Origin: Desulfobacterales bacterium
Lineage (GTDB): Bacteria; Desulfobacterota; Desulfobacteria; Desulfobacterales; C00003060
Assembly (NCBI GenBank): GCA_013375395.1
Contig: JABXJW010000007.1
Coordinates: forward strand, 1-42,756
Reading direction: 5' to 3'
DNA length: 42,756 nucleotides
The translations under genes were made by a program, and so were the position numbers. Below the pieces are notes generated by a model. The model searched no databases. It was not told the DNA's origin and was given only the letters and a program-made list of their open reading frames with translations. This document shows positions 1 to 7,546 of the stretch, in pieces (position 1 is the first letter of the stretch; each line of letters opens with the position of its first letter).

Positions 1-84
1 AAAGGGGAAAAGATAGTCAAGGAAAAAAACTATCGATTACTCGAATGAGCTACTTATTTACAAATGGACGTCCCCAAGCTTTCC

Positions 85-822
85 CTAACACCCGCAATCA
101 GGGCGCCAGCATGGCGGGTAGTGTTCTTGCCAAAACGGATCGGTGTAATGCTTTATCGTACCATGCAACGACTTACATTCTGCCGGCGTTGAACTATCCA
201 TTAATGTCATAAACTCCCAGTATGGCCGACGTTCAGCGACTTCCAACATTTGTTGCTTCCGATGCAATGAGTATGCTAAAGCATCTATTCTTCTGGCAAG
301 CGCTTCTGCCATACTCTTTTTATCAATAACCGATGGATCATTTAATCCTACGATTATTTCACGCCTTAGAGACAGTAGGAGATCATGATTCGCAACCTTA
401 ATAATTTCCCTTATTATCTCTTGTTTTCGTAAGGATGATTTCGGTTTCTCACCCAGACATTGTGAGTAGACCTCCTTCAATCGAGAGACGGTAAAATTAC
501 CAAGGAGTTCATCAGGTTCATAACCTTCTATGTCAGACACTTTTGCCTCATATATTACGTCTTGTTTACCCCGAGTGTATGACTCATAGACAGGCCATTT
601 CCAATCTGAACCTTTCAAACATTCCAAAAGTGCTTTTGTTTGATTTCTTGTATCTCCATGATGAGCACTGACAGCATTGAAAAGGCTTGCCACGGGTATA
701 TCGTCAGCGCCTTCAATTTCAGAAATAACAAGCCCAAACGCCACCTTGAAGCTTTCATCAAAATCCGGTTTTGGAGTAGACGTTTTCTCAACCTTTTTCT
801 TCTTTTTTTTTCTCCAGAACAT
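85..822 (-). CDS. Hypothetical protein with phage Mu gpF-like C-terminal motif
   Basis: A 245-aa protein of unknown role. The start at 822 is chosen because AGGAGGG lies just upstream; the in-frame TTG at 840 is less likely. The N-terminus is very basic (a run of six lysines after FWR), the middle is charged and helical, and the last ~35 residues read as D-S-S-T-P-x-E-C-K-S-L-H-G, then DPFWQEHYPP and a Cys-rich end (CWRPDCGC). That tail resembles the end of the minor head/morphogenesis domain of phage Mu F-like proteins, where an RT/ST-P-x-C/H-x-x-L-x-G segment precedes DPFW-x-x-HYPP and a final C-R-C. No other head genes are visible, so it may be a stand-alone cellular relative or a phage remnant. 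The gene is AT-rich compared with the rest of the window. Function is not recognised. Confidence 0.6.
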   Translation of the reverse strand: MFWRKKKKKKVEKTSTPKPDFDESFKVAFGLVISEIEGADDIPVASLFNAVSAHHGDTRNQTKALLECLKGSDWKWPVYESYTRGKQDVIYEAKVSDIEGYEPDELLGNFTVSRLKEVYSQCLGEKPKSSLRKQEIIREIIKVANHDLLLSLRREIIVGLNDPSVIDKKSMAEALARRIDALAYSLHRKQQMLEVAERRPYWEFMTLMDSSTPAECKSLHGTIKHYTDPFWQEHYPPCWRPDCGC

Positions 823-954
823 CTTTCCCTCCTGGCCCAAAGCCCCGCTTGAGCAGCGGCCCGATATTAGACCGGACCTCTACAAGCTTTTACGTTAAAC
901 CGCGATTTTCCTGCCGTCTGCTCCAGGCGAATGTTAGGCAAACCTTCCGTTATA

Positions 955-1539
955 CTAAACCTCTCCTCGAAGGATTGAGCGCACTTCAGCCGTTGAATCC
1001 GTGAGGCAATAGACGCGAATAGCCTCGTCAATTTCAGCGGGGGGCACTTCAAACCATTCCCTCATTAAGCGCGATGAGTGGAAGGCATCGTGAAGCTCTT
1101 TCTCAATAATGTCGTAATGGTCAATCCTCATCCAATCATGAATTTCCAAATTGGTTCTTTCTCGAGTAGCAACCGAGGCAATTCTTTTTTCAGGGTCTGT
1201 TCTCGTGCGTCCAATCTTAAACACATTTTGTTTTTGAGGGAGCCGAAAAAAATAGACGTATCCTCTCTTGGGTCGGTCAAATTTTAGACCAATATGCTTA
1301 TATTCGAGCCATTCCTTCCAAAGACTACAAAGTGCGTTCAAAATATAGTCCCGCTGTTGAGCGTAAGTTGGCAGAAAATTGTAGTGTCCAAAAAGGGTTT
1401 CGGACACTATGGTGTCGGTACCCTGACATTCTGGATATTTCGGATGATTTCTTAAGATGTAGACAAAATCCCTGGAAAAATCACCGAGAGGATCGTTTCG
1501 ACGTTGTTGTTTCTTTATATAGGTTGTGAAAGTCGTCAT
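955..1539 (-). CDS. T5orf172/MUG113-type GIY-YIG domain protein
   Basis: A 194-aa protein. Residues ~88-165 carry a T5orf172-like GIY-YIG fold: GYVYFFRLP, then FKIGRTRTDPEKRIAS, a basic region, an E-x-x-L-H-x-x-F stretch, and EWF. This corresponds to the Y-(V)Y, K-I-G-x-(S/T) and E-x-x-(L/I)-H elements of the family. Known members are phage- or mobile-DNA-associated nuclease-like proteins whose substrates are mostly undefined. The first ~85 residues match nothing I recognise. AGAGGAAA lies about nine bases before the ATG, which supports this start. It is a lone gene in an accessory, relatively AT-rich stretch, upstream on the same strand of the orphan at 85-822. Domain call is good; biological role is unknown. 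Confidence 0.7.
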   Translation of the reverse strand: MTTFTTYIKKQQRRNDPLGDFSRDFVYILRNHPKYPECQGTDTIVSETLFGHYNFLPTYAQQRDYILNALCSLWKEWLEYKHIGLKFDRPKRGYVYFFRLPQKQNVFKIGRTRTDPEKRIASVATRERTNLEIHDWMRIDHYDIIEKELHDAFHSSRLMREWFEVPPAEIDEAIRVYCLTDSTAEVRSILRGEV

Positions 1540-2019
1540 TTCTAATTTTCCTCTTGCCTAAACAAATGATTAAGTGGTTTCTGTTTATCACGCAAAAACG
1601 AAATAAACGATGTGGTTACAGTAAGAAAGACAAACGTGAGGGGGGGCCACAACAGGTGAATATACCAGTGACAGCTCTGCTGTTTACCCCCCCTTTTAAT
1701 GATAATAAACGCAAATCATCCGGTAAAAAGCTGGAGACTTCCATGATCTTTTGTCTTAAGCCCTGAACATTTCCCACCACTAACCGTCTTCCTTCATCTG
1801 TCATCGGCCTGCTGCCTTCTGTCCTCCGCCTCCTCCCACAAAAACCTCCGTTTCAACCCGTTAAAATGGTCCCATTTCTTGGTTAGGAGATGGAAGTGAC
1901 GTTCTTTCGCTATATGGTTATTCGAAGAATACAATCGTGACTTTAGAAATAAAGAACATCCCATGCCTGACCTCTAAATTAAGGCTACTTGAAAATGAAG
2001 GGAGGGACAACTATCCGAG
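1540..2019. other. Intergenic stretch with no supported gene
   Basis: About 480 bases between the GIY-YIG gene and the nuclease gene. Short open frames occur on both strands (for example 1554-1766) but none has a convincing ribosome-binding site or recognisable protein pattern. I see no strong hairpin with a T-run and no repeat shared with the rest of the window. Promoters for the leftward gene at 955-1539 should lie near its right end but none is clear. Confidence 0.5.
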
Positions 2020-3114
2020 CTAGATATCATGAGAAACAAACTCCCGGATGCGCGTATGCGTGATGAGCTGGTCAAGCGAAGCCGTGGTAAAAACCTTGCC
2101 GTTCAGTCGGAGCAGCATCTGTCGCATGTCCTCCCGTCGCTCCCGAAACCCTCGACCGTCAATACAAGCCACCACCTCATAGCTGGGCTGACCGGCAGCC
2201 ACATGCTTCCTGCGTTGGGTTTCAAGCTCCTTGATCCGGGCCACCTTGTCCCGAGCCGTACCATCGTCACTCGTGATCTTCGCCTCGATGATCACCACAG
2301 GGTTGACCTCATCAGGGATGCAGAAATCCGGGGCCTGCCCGAAGTCCGGTATGCGCTCGGCCCGTCCGGTCTTTCGGTAGGTGACCCCGGCTCGGCGAAG
2401 CCTTTTTTCAATGGCATTTTCCATGACCTCGCCCACCAGTTCGGATACGGCATCGCGATGAGCCGCAAAAGGCCGGCCTAGATACCGCTCGTAGAGCAAA
2501 ACAGCATAGGGCACGTTTTCTTTGGCAGCATACTGGAGCGACGCGAGGCCTTTTTGCGTGTCAAACTTGGCCAGCCGATGAATGACCCCGTCCGTGTCTT
2601 TGGCAACCCCTAACGTGATATATTGGATGGCGACTTTCACCAGATCATCTATGCGCTCTAAGCTCTTGGTCCTTTCAACAGGCTTGCCGCCTTTTTCCCG
2701 TGTACGGGCAAGGCGGGTCTGATACCGATTTTCCATGGCGCTTACGAAATCAGAGGCCTCCCGACAATTGCGGTCCAAGGTCCGGGCTGCGCCCTGAGTA
2801 ATATCGCTGTCACACTCCACGCGGGCCAGTTCCGCCCACTCCGGAGGAGTCATTCCTAAAACAGCACGAAGGACGCCCAAGGTCCGGCTGTTTTCCAACA
2901 GCGCTTGGTGCACAGTCTGCTCGGTAAGATTGGTGAAGGCCTGGGTATGGCGTTTAAGGACTTCGTAGGCTGTACGGAAATCCTGATACCCTATGAAGCT
3001 GTTTCCCATGGGCATGAGCAGGAACTCGGAACCCAGATCGGAAATAGTGGCATCCACCATCTCTTCCAAACGGTCGCGAAGTTCCTGGTCTTCCAGCTCA
3101 AATGGGCGTTGCAT
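2020..3114 (-). CDS. Probable restriction endonuclease, PD-(D/E)xK fold
   Basis: A 364-aa protein. The last ~140 residues look like a PD-(D/E)xK nuclease: R-x-x-GV-x-Y-R-K-T, then APDFC with P262-D263, a hydrophobic strand VVIIEAK giving E277-A-K279, and a later strand YEVVACIDGRG. This fits the catalytic Asp...Glu-x-Lys arrangement of many restriction enzymes. The first ~220 residues are helical and unassigned, perhaps target recognition. The ATG has GGAG about seven bases upstream. It lies 67 bases downstream of a DNA methyltransferase on the same strand, so the pair is read as a restriction-modification system. Specificity cannot be told from sequence. An alternative is a defence nuclease with another activity; the catalytic-motif assignment is by eye. 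Confidence 0.7.
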   Translation of the reverse strand: MQRPFELEDQELRDRLEEMVDATISDLGSEFLLMPMGNSFIGYQDFRTAYEVLKRHTQAFTNLTEQTVHQALLENSRTLGVLRAVLGMTPPEWAELARVECDSDITQGAARTLDRNCREASDFVSAMENRYQTRLARTREKGGKPVERTKSLERIDDLVKVAIQYITLGVAKDTDGVIHRLAKFDTQKGLASLQYAAKENVPYAVLLYERYLGRPFAAHRDAVSELVGEVMENAIEKRLRRAGVTYRKTGRAERIPDFGQAPDFCIPDEVNPVVIIEAKITSDDGTARDKVARIKELETQRRKHVAAGQPSYEVVACIDGRGFRERREDMRQMLLRLNGKVFTTASLDQLITHTRIREFVSHDI

Positions 3115-3181
3115 GCAGATCTCCTATCTTCGAGGTGACGAGGGAAAGGGAAAAACGGACGCGGACTTACATCAAGACAAC

Positions 3182-5389
3182 TCAAAAGCAGACAGTATGC
3201 TCTTCTCCATATGCAGATTCCGATTCATGAACCGCCAACCCTCGCATACGGGGAATATGATCAAGGACATCTGCCAGGTGCTTTTCGACCCCAGCAGTTC
3301 CACCGAATTTTTCGATCCAACGGGCCAAGGCTGTCAACCGCTCGTTAGCAGGGCGTCCCTTTTCCCACTGTTTTCGGAGAGACCATATCGCCAGGCGCGT
3401 CAAGTGGCCGAAAAGCACACATCGCACATCGCCCCAAGTCGGCTTGACCCCGCCGAGTCGCAATTGCCGGACATCCTCTTGAACCAGGGCAGCCACACCT
3501 TCAGGGTCTTTCGGCAGCCAATGCCGGGGGACGCTGCCTGTAGAACGGCACACAAAGATGGTATCGATGATGGAAGAACCAGTGCCGTTAATGTGAATAG
3601 AAGCCCCCATCTCAGCCGGGCATGGTAGAGACGCTGAACAAGTGAGTCCCGAATCCAGGATGGCCACAGCCACAGGATAGTAGGCCTCCAACTGGTTATG
3701 ATGGTATGTGAACGCCAGCGGCGCTCCAGGCTTTAGGGCCACGGCCATCCGCTGGAACACAGCAGACAAACCTTCGGTGAAATGATCCAGACCGCGCTCC
3801 ATGGTCACGTTGCCGGTCAATTCGTTTTGGTCGCGCGTGGAAATCTTTTGAAATGCTGCCCGGTTGAGCCCCACCAGGCGGCGGAGCCAGACGTAACAAA
3901 AATCCATCAGCTCGGCGTACTGCACATTTCCGAAATAGGGGGGATCCGTAAAAACCGCGTCCAACTTGCCACCTGGCAGGGCTGCCAATGTGGCGCTCTG
4001 GCAGTGAAGTTGAACCTGTCGTATGGGGCCGGGGCCGTTTCCGTTCGGTTTATCGCCGATCCATTCACCGTCTACAAAAACCTGGACTTTGCGCCTGCCA
4101 TTATGTCGGACCTCAAAGGGATGGTCGCAGTACGCCTTGGCCTTGGCGTATTTATCGATAATGTTCGACCACCCTCCGCTTCCCACATTTGGCCCATTGT
4201 CCTTACAGATCCCGATCAGATTCGATTCGCACTGCACAAGACCAACGGGAAACCCGTGGACCGAAAAAATATCCAAAGACTTAAGGGCCATGGTGTCATA
4301 GCGGCACAGCATGTTTTGGTAACGGAGCAGATCAGACAGGTTGGTGGCCAGGGCATTTTTCACCCGTTCATCCGATTCTTTGGCAATAGCCTGGCAGCTC
4401 AATTCCAGACCAAGCAATTGACGCGTATTGAACATGTCTCGGTAATGTTGATAGCCCCACCGGTGCAAACGATCAGTTTCATCTCCCCGGGGAATCGTGT
4501 CCTGGGGGATAAAGTCCGGCTCCATGTCTGTCCAAACCGAGACGGCTTCGTCATAGTGGGCCAGATCCTCATGGTCTGGTTTTTTGAAAAAACGGCCCTT
4601 GTGTCCGGGCTTACAATGGAAACAATGGTATTCTATGGCAACCATCTGGTGCCGCGGCGGGCCGGATTCGGGATCAGGGTATGCATTGTTGGCGCCGCAG
4701 TCAGGGCACACGCACCGACTCCGCTTGGCTGGACCATTTAACAACAAAGGAGACGCGCAGGATTGACACGTCCCGGGATTGTTTCGGTCTTTAGCCTCGT
4801 TCAGACTGCCACAGGAGGGGCAGACAAACAGGTTTTTAGGATGACGGACATTTTTTGCGATCAAGTACCCGGGAAACAGGGCAATGTCCTTTTGGCAATG
4901 GCGACAGGCCCGGACCTTCACCCAAAGGAAATATTTGACGTGGGCCTCTTTTGATCCACATTTGAGACACTCGGTTCGATACAAATGTCCGATCTTGTTT
5001 TCCAGCCCGGATCGCAAGGCGAACGCAGCCCTGCGGTAGGCCTCCAGGTCCAGGTGCTCGATCTCCTCTCGCACAATCCAGTATGCCATGGGATTGATGT
5101 CATATCCGGCGATGTCACACCCCACGCGGTTGGCCTCGATGAGCGGCGTTCCTCCGCCCATGAATGGATCGGCTACGGATAAGCCATTGAAATCATGTGG
5201 ACGGAAGAATGATTCCTGGAGTGCTTCCTTTTGGAATTCCGAGAGGATGAGACCCCGAAAAAGGGTCCCGGGGCGCCGGGCAAACCATTTGTGAACCGCT
5301 ATGATAGGGCGATAGTTTTGTTGAATCTGCTTTTCTCGTAAAGCAAGGTTCGAGATGAAGCTGACATCAAACTGCTTTTCAATGGTCAT
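3182..5389 (-). CDS. DNA methyltransferase, DUF1156/COG1743-like with zinc-ribbon insert
   Basis: A 735-aa SAM-dependent DNA methylase. Near the N-terminus the segment HKWFARRPGTLFRGLI (33-48) matches the W-(W/F)-A-R-R-P signature of DUF1156. SVADPFMGGGTPLIEA (71-86) is the SAM-binding motif I with the D-P-F-x-G-x-G pattern, and TDPPYFGNVQYAELMD (481-496) carries the DPPY catalytic motif of amino-methylating enzymes (N6-adenine or N4-cytosine). Between them, residues ~141-260 hold many paired cysteines (C141/C144, C162/C165, C190/C193, C208/C211, C228/C231, C256/C259), suggesting several zinc ribbons. It precedes the putative nuclease at 2020-3114 and probably protects the host from it. The start has no obvious ribosome-binding site. 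Family assignment is strong; the target base and site are unknown. Confidence 0.82.
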   Translation of the reverse strand: MTIEKQFDVSFISNLALREKQIQQNYRPIIAVHKWFARRPGTLFRGLILSEFQKEALQESFFRPHDFNGLSVADPFMGGGTPLIEANRVGCDIAGYDINPMAYWIVREEIEHLDLEAYRRAAFALRSGLENKIGHLYRTECLKCGSKEAHVKYFLWVKVRACRHCQKDIALFPGYLIAKNVRHPKNLFVCPSCGSLNEAKDRNNPGTCQSCASPLLLNGPAKRSRCVCPDCGANNAYPDPESGPPRHQMVAIEYHCFHCKPGHKGRFFKKPDHEDLAHYDEAVSVWTDMEPDFIPQDTIPRGDETDRLHRWGYQHYRDMFNTRQLLGLELSCQAIAKESDERVKNALATNLSDLLRYQNMLCRYDTMALKSLDIFSVHGFPVGLVQCESNLIGICKDNGPNVGSGGWSNIIDKYAKAKAYCDHPFEVRHNGRRKVQVFVDGEWIGDKPNGNGPGPIRQVQLHCQSATLAALPGGKLDAVFTDPPYFGNVQYAELMDFCYVWLRRLVGLNRAAFQKISTRDQNELTGNVTMERGLDHFTEGLSAVFQRMAVALKPGAPLAFTYHHNQLEAYYPVAVAILDSGLTCSASLPCPAEMGASIHINGTGSSIIDTIFVCRSTGSVPRHWLPKDPEGVAALVQEDVRQLRLGGVKPTWGDVRCVLFGHLTRLAIWSLRKQWEKGRPANERLTALARWIEKFGGTAGVEKHLADVLDHIPRMRGLAVHESESAYGEEHTVCF

Positions 5390-6454
5390 CTGGCGGTTCT
5401 CGAATTGCGGAAAAAGGAATTGGTCAGCGGCACCTGGCTGACGATCAAGGTGCTATGTTTTCAATGCATTTCGTTAGATCAAAATTGGTTACCAAGAACG
5501 CTCACCAAAAGCAAGGCCAAAGGCTACCTGTTACCCGCCCAAAATGCCTCCATGGCACCTTGAGTGACACTTATGGCCACCAGGAGTGTACCCTAACATC
5601 ACCATGTGTTCACGTTAAGAACACGTTGCCTACACATCCTGGTCTCTTTTCCAAAAATGCATCGCCTCTCTGGTCTTTTCCTAAACAGCCAAATCCCGCC
5701 GATTTCACCACCGCGCTATTATATGGGTAGAGGATGCCATCGTTGTTTTCCGGCATTTGCAAACACCGATGGCAGTGGTCTGCCTCATAGCCGGGATGAG
5801 CGCGGAACAACGGAGTTTGCGAGATCGCCCTCGTAACCGCCCCGATAACGAGCAGCGTGGTAACGGGCCACATTTTCAGCTTTCGGAAATTGTGGTGGCT
5901 AATGCGGCGAATTGCTGGCGGGATGCCAGGCCAACCGGCGCATGCGGTGTAAGAAAGCAGCTAAGGAAACCATGCACTACAGGTGTGTCTTGATGCAGCC
6001 ATCTTTGGGCGGGATGCGGAATCCGCCTGAGACGAACCTATGGCGGGCCGGATAGCAGCGTAAGACACGGATCATGGCGGCGTTGAGCTTTTTTCGTTCA
6101 GGCGGCATGCCGGATGAATCAAGCAAAAAGCTGCATAAGCTGATCTTGATTGTGGAACCCGCCTGCGGCGGACCTATGGCGGGTTGACGCGGGATGCGGA
6201 CTGCAATCGAGGCCTTTTGTTTTAAGGGCGATGTCCGGGCAGGGTGCAGTAGCCGTCTGTTTGGCGGCGAAGCAAAAAAACAGACAGGCTACGGATTTCA
6301 ACCGGTCGATGACCGCTTAACGTGGCAAAACTATTGGAGAAACAGACGTCAGTTACCCCAGAAATCAGCAGAGAACATCCAGATGGTCTAATGTGCTGCA
6401 ATTATAGAAGTAACTGTTCGCAGGGCAGTAACACAGAAGGAACAAACCTCATTG
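5390..6454. other. Gene-poor spacer between restriction-modification locus and ssrA
   Basis: About 1.06 kb with only short, unrecognisable open frames on both strands. It holds GC-rich palindromes (near 6023-6045 and 6156-6185). No integrase and no copy of the ssrA 3' end was found here. It may be decayed accessory DNA at the edge of an island, but the sequence does not prove that. Confidence 0.45.
6156..6185. repeat. Palindromic repeat with a partial second copy at 6023-6045
   Basis: AACCCGCC (6156-6163) pairs with GGCGGGTT (6178-6185) around a 14-base loop. The loop-and-arm string ACCTATGGCGGG recurs at about 6036-6047 next to CCGCCTGAGACG, so the two are copies of one short palindromic repeat about 130 bases apart. 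This resembles REP-type intergenic repeats; function is unknown. Confidence 0.5.
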
Positions 6455-6625
6455 ATGAAAGAAAAAGTGCAGAAAAAGGATAATATAGCGAAACTATTAA
6501 GGAAAGTAGTCATCGGTCAACTATTTGAAAAAAACGCAAAGGCCGATGAAGATGCGCCGGATTTGCACGAGAAATGTGAAAATTTTACACCAAACGAAAA
6601 AAGGGGAATTAGCGGCTGGGGCTAA
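6455..6625 (+). CDS. Possible small lysine-rich protein (56 aa), doubtful
   Basis: A 56-residue frame starting MKEKVQKKDNIAKLL and ending GISGWG. Its stop lies inside the ssrA terminator hairpin. A GAAGGAA sits about 13 bases before the ATG, which is far. It matches no family I know. It may be a remnant or chance frame; it is listed because it is the only frame in this spacer with protein-like composition. Confidence 0.2.
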   Translation: MKEKVQKKDNIAKLLRKVVIGQLFEKNAKADEDAPDLHEKCENFTPNEKRGISGWG

Positions 6626-6631
6626 TTCCCC
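6597..6631 (-). terminator. Rho-independent terminator of ssrA
   Basis: On the minus strand an 11-bp perfect stem (GGGGAATTAGC with its complement, 6603-6613 and 6621-6631) with a 7-base loop is followed by six T residues (6597-6602). It lies about 30 bases beyond the 3' CCA end of tmRNA. Confidence 0.92.
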
Positions 6632-6660
6632 GATAACATCGAAGAAACGCAACTTGTAAA

Positions 6661-7015
6661 TGGTGGAGGCGGCGGGAGTCGAACCCGCGTCCGACGATAT
6701 TCCACATAGGCATCTACATACATAGCCTGAATTTTCAATTTCGCCTCTCAAGGCTCCTTCAGGCAGGATGCTTGAGACGCTAGCTTGTTAAAAATTTCGC
6801 CTCGTGCGGAACAAGCAACCGTTGGAGGCTATCCTGCTGATCGACGTCCTGTCCAGGTTCGCAGGAAAACCCGGCAGGCCGTTAGCCTACATTACGCGGC
6901 TAAAGCGTATTTATAATCGTCTGCGATTATTTTAGTTCCCGCCCTTTTTACGAGCCGGCAGGCGCTCGGTATGCAACCTATGTTTCCGTATCCCCGTCGA
7001 AGCCGTTTCGCCCCC
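6661..7015 (-). ncRNA. ssrA: Transfer-messenger RNA (tmRNA)
   Basis: A 355-nt one-piece tmRNA, which rescues stalled ribosomes together with SmpB. The 5' end GGGGGCGAAACGGCTTCGAC and the 3' end TTCGACTCCCGCCGCCTCCACCA-type tail form the tRNA-like half: GGGGGCG (7009-7015) pairs with CGCCUCC before an encoded ACCA. The T-arm GGGTTCGACTCCC is intact. The message part reads GCA GAC GAT TAT AAA TAC GCT TTA GCC GCG TAA (6892-6924), giving the tag ADDYKYALAA with the usual ALAA end recognised by ClpXP-type proteases. It is preceded by its own promoter and followed by a strong terminator. It sits directly downstream of smpB, which encodes its protein partner. The 3' ends of ssrA genes are common integration sites, and accessory DNA begins on that side. 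Confidence 0.97.
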
Positions 7016-7054
7016 ATGAAGAAAGGTTTTAAATTGAACCAGACGATTAATATT

Positions 7055-7082
7055 ATTATAAAGATTTCGATCGATTTGTCAA
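7055..7082 (-). promoter_or_regulatory. Sigma-70 promoter of ssrA
   Basis: On the minus strand, perfect TTGACA (7077-7082) and perfect TATAAT (7055-7060) are 16 bases apart. The -35 box overlaps the smpB stop codon. The expected start is near 7048, leaving a leader of roughly 33 bases before the mature tmRNA 5' end, normally removed by RNase P. Confidence 0.88.
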
Positions 7083-7540
7083 CCTTTCCTTATGTTCCGT
7101 TTTTCCCGTCGCAGTTCTCGCTCTTCATCCCTCTTTCGAATCGCCTGCCGCTTGTCGTATTTTCGTTTCCCCTTGGCCAAGGCCAAGGTAACCTTCGCTT
7201 TACCCTCCTTAAAATAGACCTGAAGTGGAATGAGGCTCTGGCCTTTCTCCTTGACTTTGCCTGTCAGGCGTTTGATTTCATCCTTGTGCAACAGGAGCTT
7301 TCGAGTCCGCAAGGGGTCGTGATTCCCATGGGCGGCAAAAGGACAGGCGCCTATGTGCATGTTGCAAAGAAACACCTCGCCTCCCCTGATCGTGGCATAG
7401 CTGTCCTTCAGATTGGCCCGTCCAAGTCTCAATGATTTGACCTCTGTGCCGAGCAGAACCATGCCGGCTTCATATTCATCCAGGATGAAATAATCGTGCC
7501 GTGCCTTGCGGTTTTGACATATGATCTTGCTGCCTTGCAT
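7079..7540 (-). CDS. smpB: SsrA-binding protein SmpB
   Basis: A 153-aa OB-fold protein that binds the tRNA-like part of tmRNA and brings it to stalled ribosomes. Family landmarks are present: an N-terminal NRKARHDYFILDEYEAG, then GTEVKSLRLGRANLKDSYA, the HIGACPFA and NHDPLRTRKLLLHK segment, and a lysine/arginine-rich C-terminal tail (from about residue 125) that enters the mRNA channel. Length is normal for the family. It starts six bases after the enzyme I stop, so it is probably co-transcribed with the PTS genes. Its own end holds the ssrA promoter, so the two trans-translation genes are adjacent in the order smpB-ssrA. Confidence 0.97.
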   Translation of the reverse strand: MQGSKIICQNRKARHDYFILDEYEAGMVLLGTEVKSLRLGRANLKDSYATIRGGEVFLCNMHIGACPFAAHGNHDPLRTRKLLLHKDEIKRLTGKVKEKGQSLIPLQVYFKEGKAKVTLALAKGKRKYDKRQAIRKRDEERELRREKRNIRKG

Positions 7541-7546
7541 GTAAGA

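Noticed and set aside
3782-4741. A 319-residue plus-strand open frame
   Set aside because: It lies antisense inside the methylase gene, which has clear motifs; the frame has no recognisable protein pattern.
1-6600. A proven genomic island inserted at ssrA
   Set aside because: No integrase and no direct repeat of the ssrA 3' end was found in the window, so only a possible boundary is claimed.
6521-6751. A 76-residue minus-strand frame starting MRGEIENSGYV
   Set aside because: It is the 3' part of tmRNA and its terminator read as protein.
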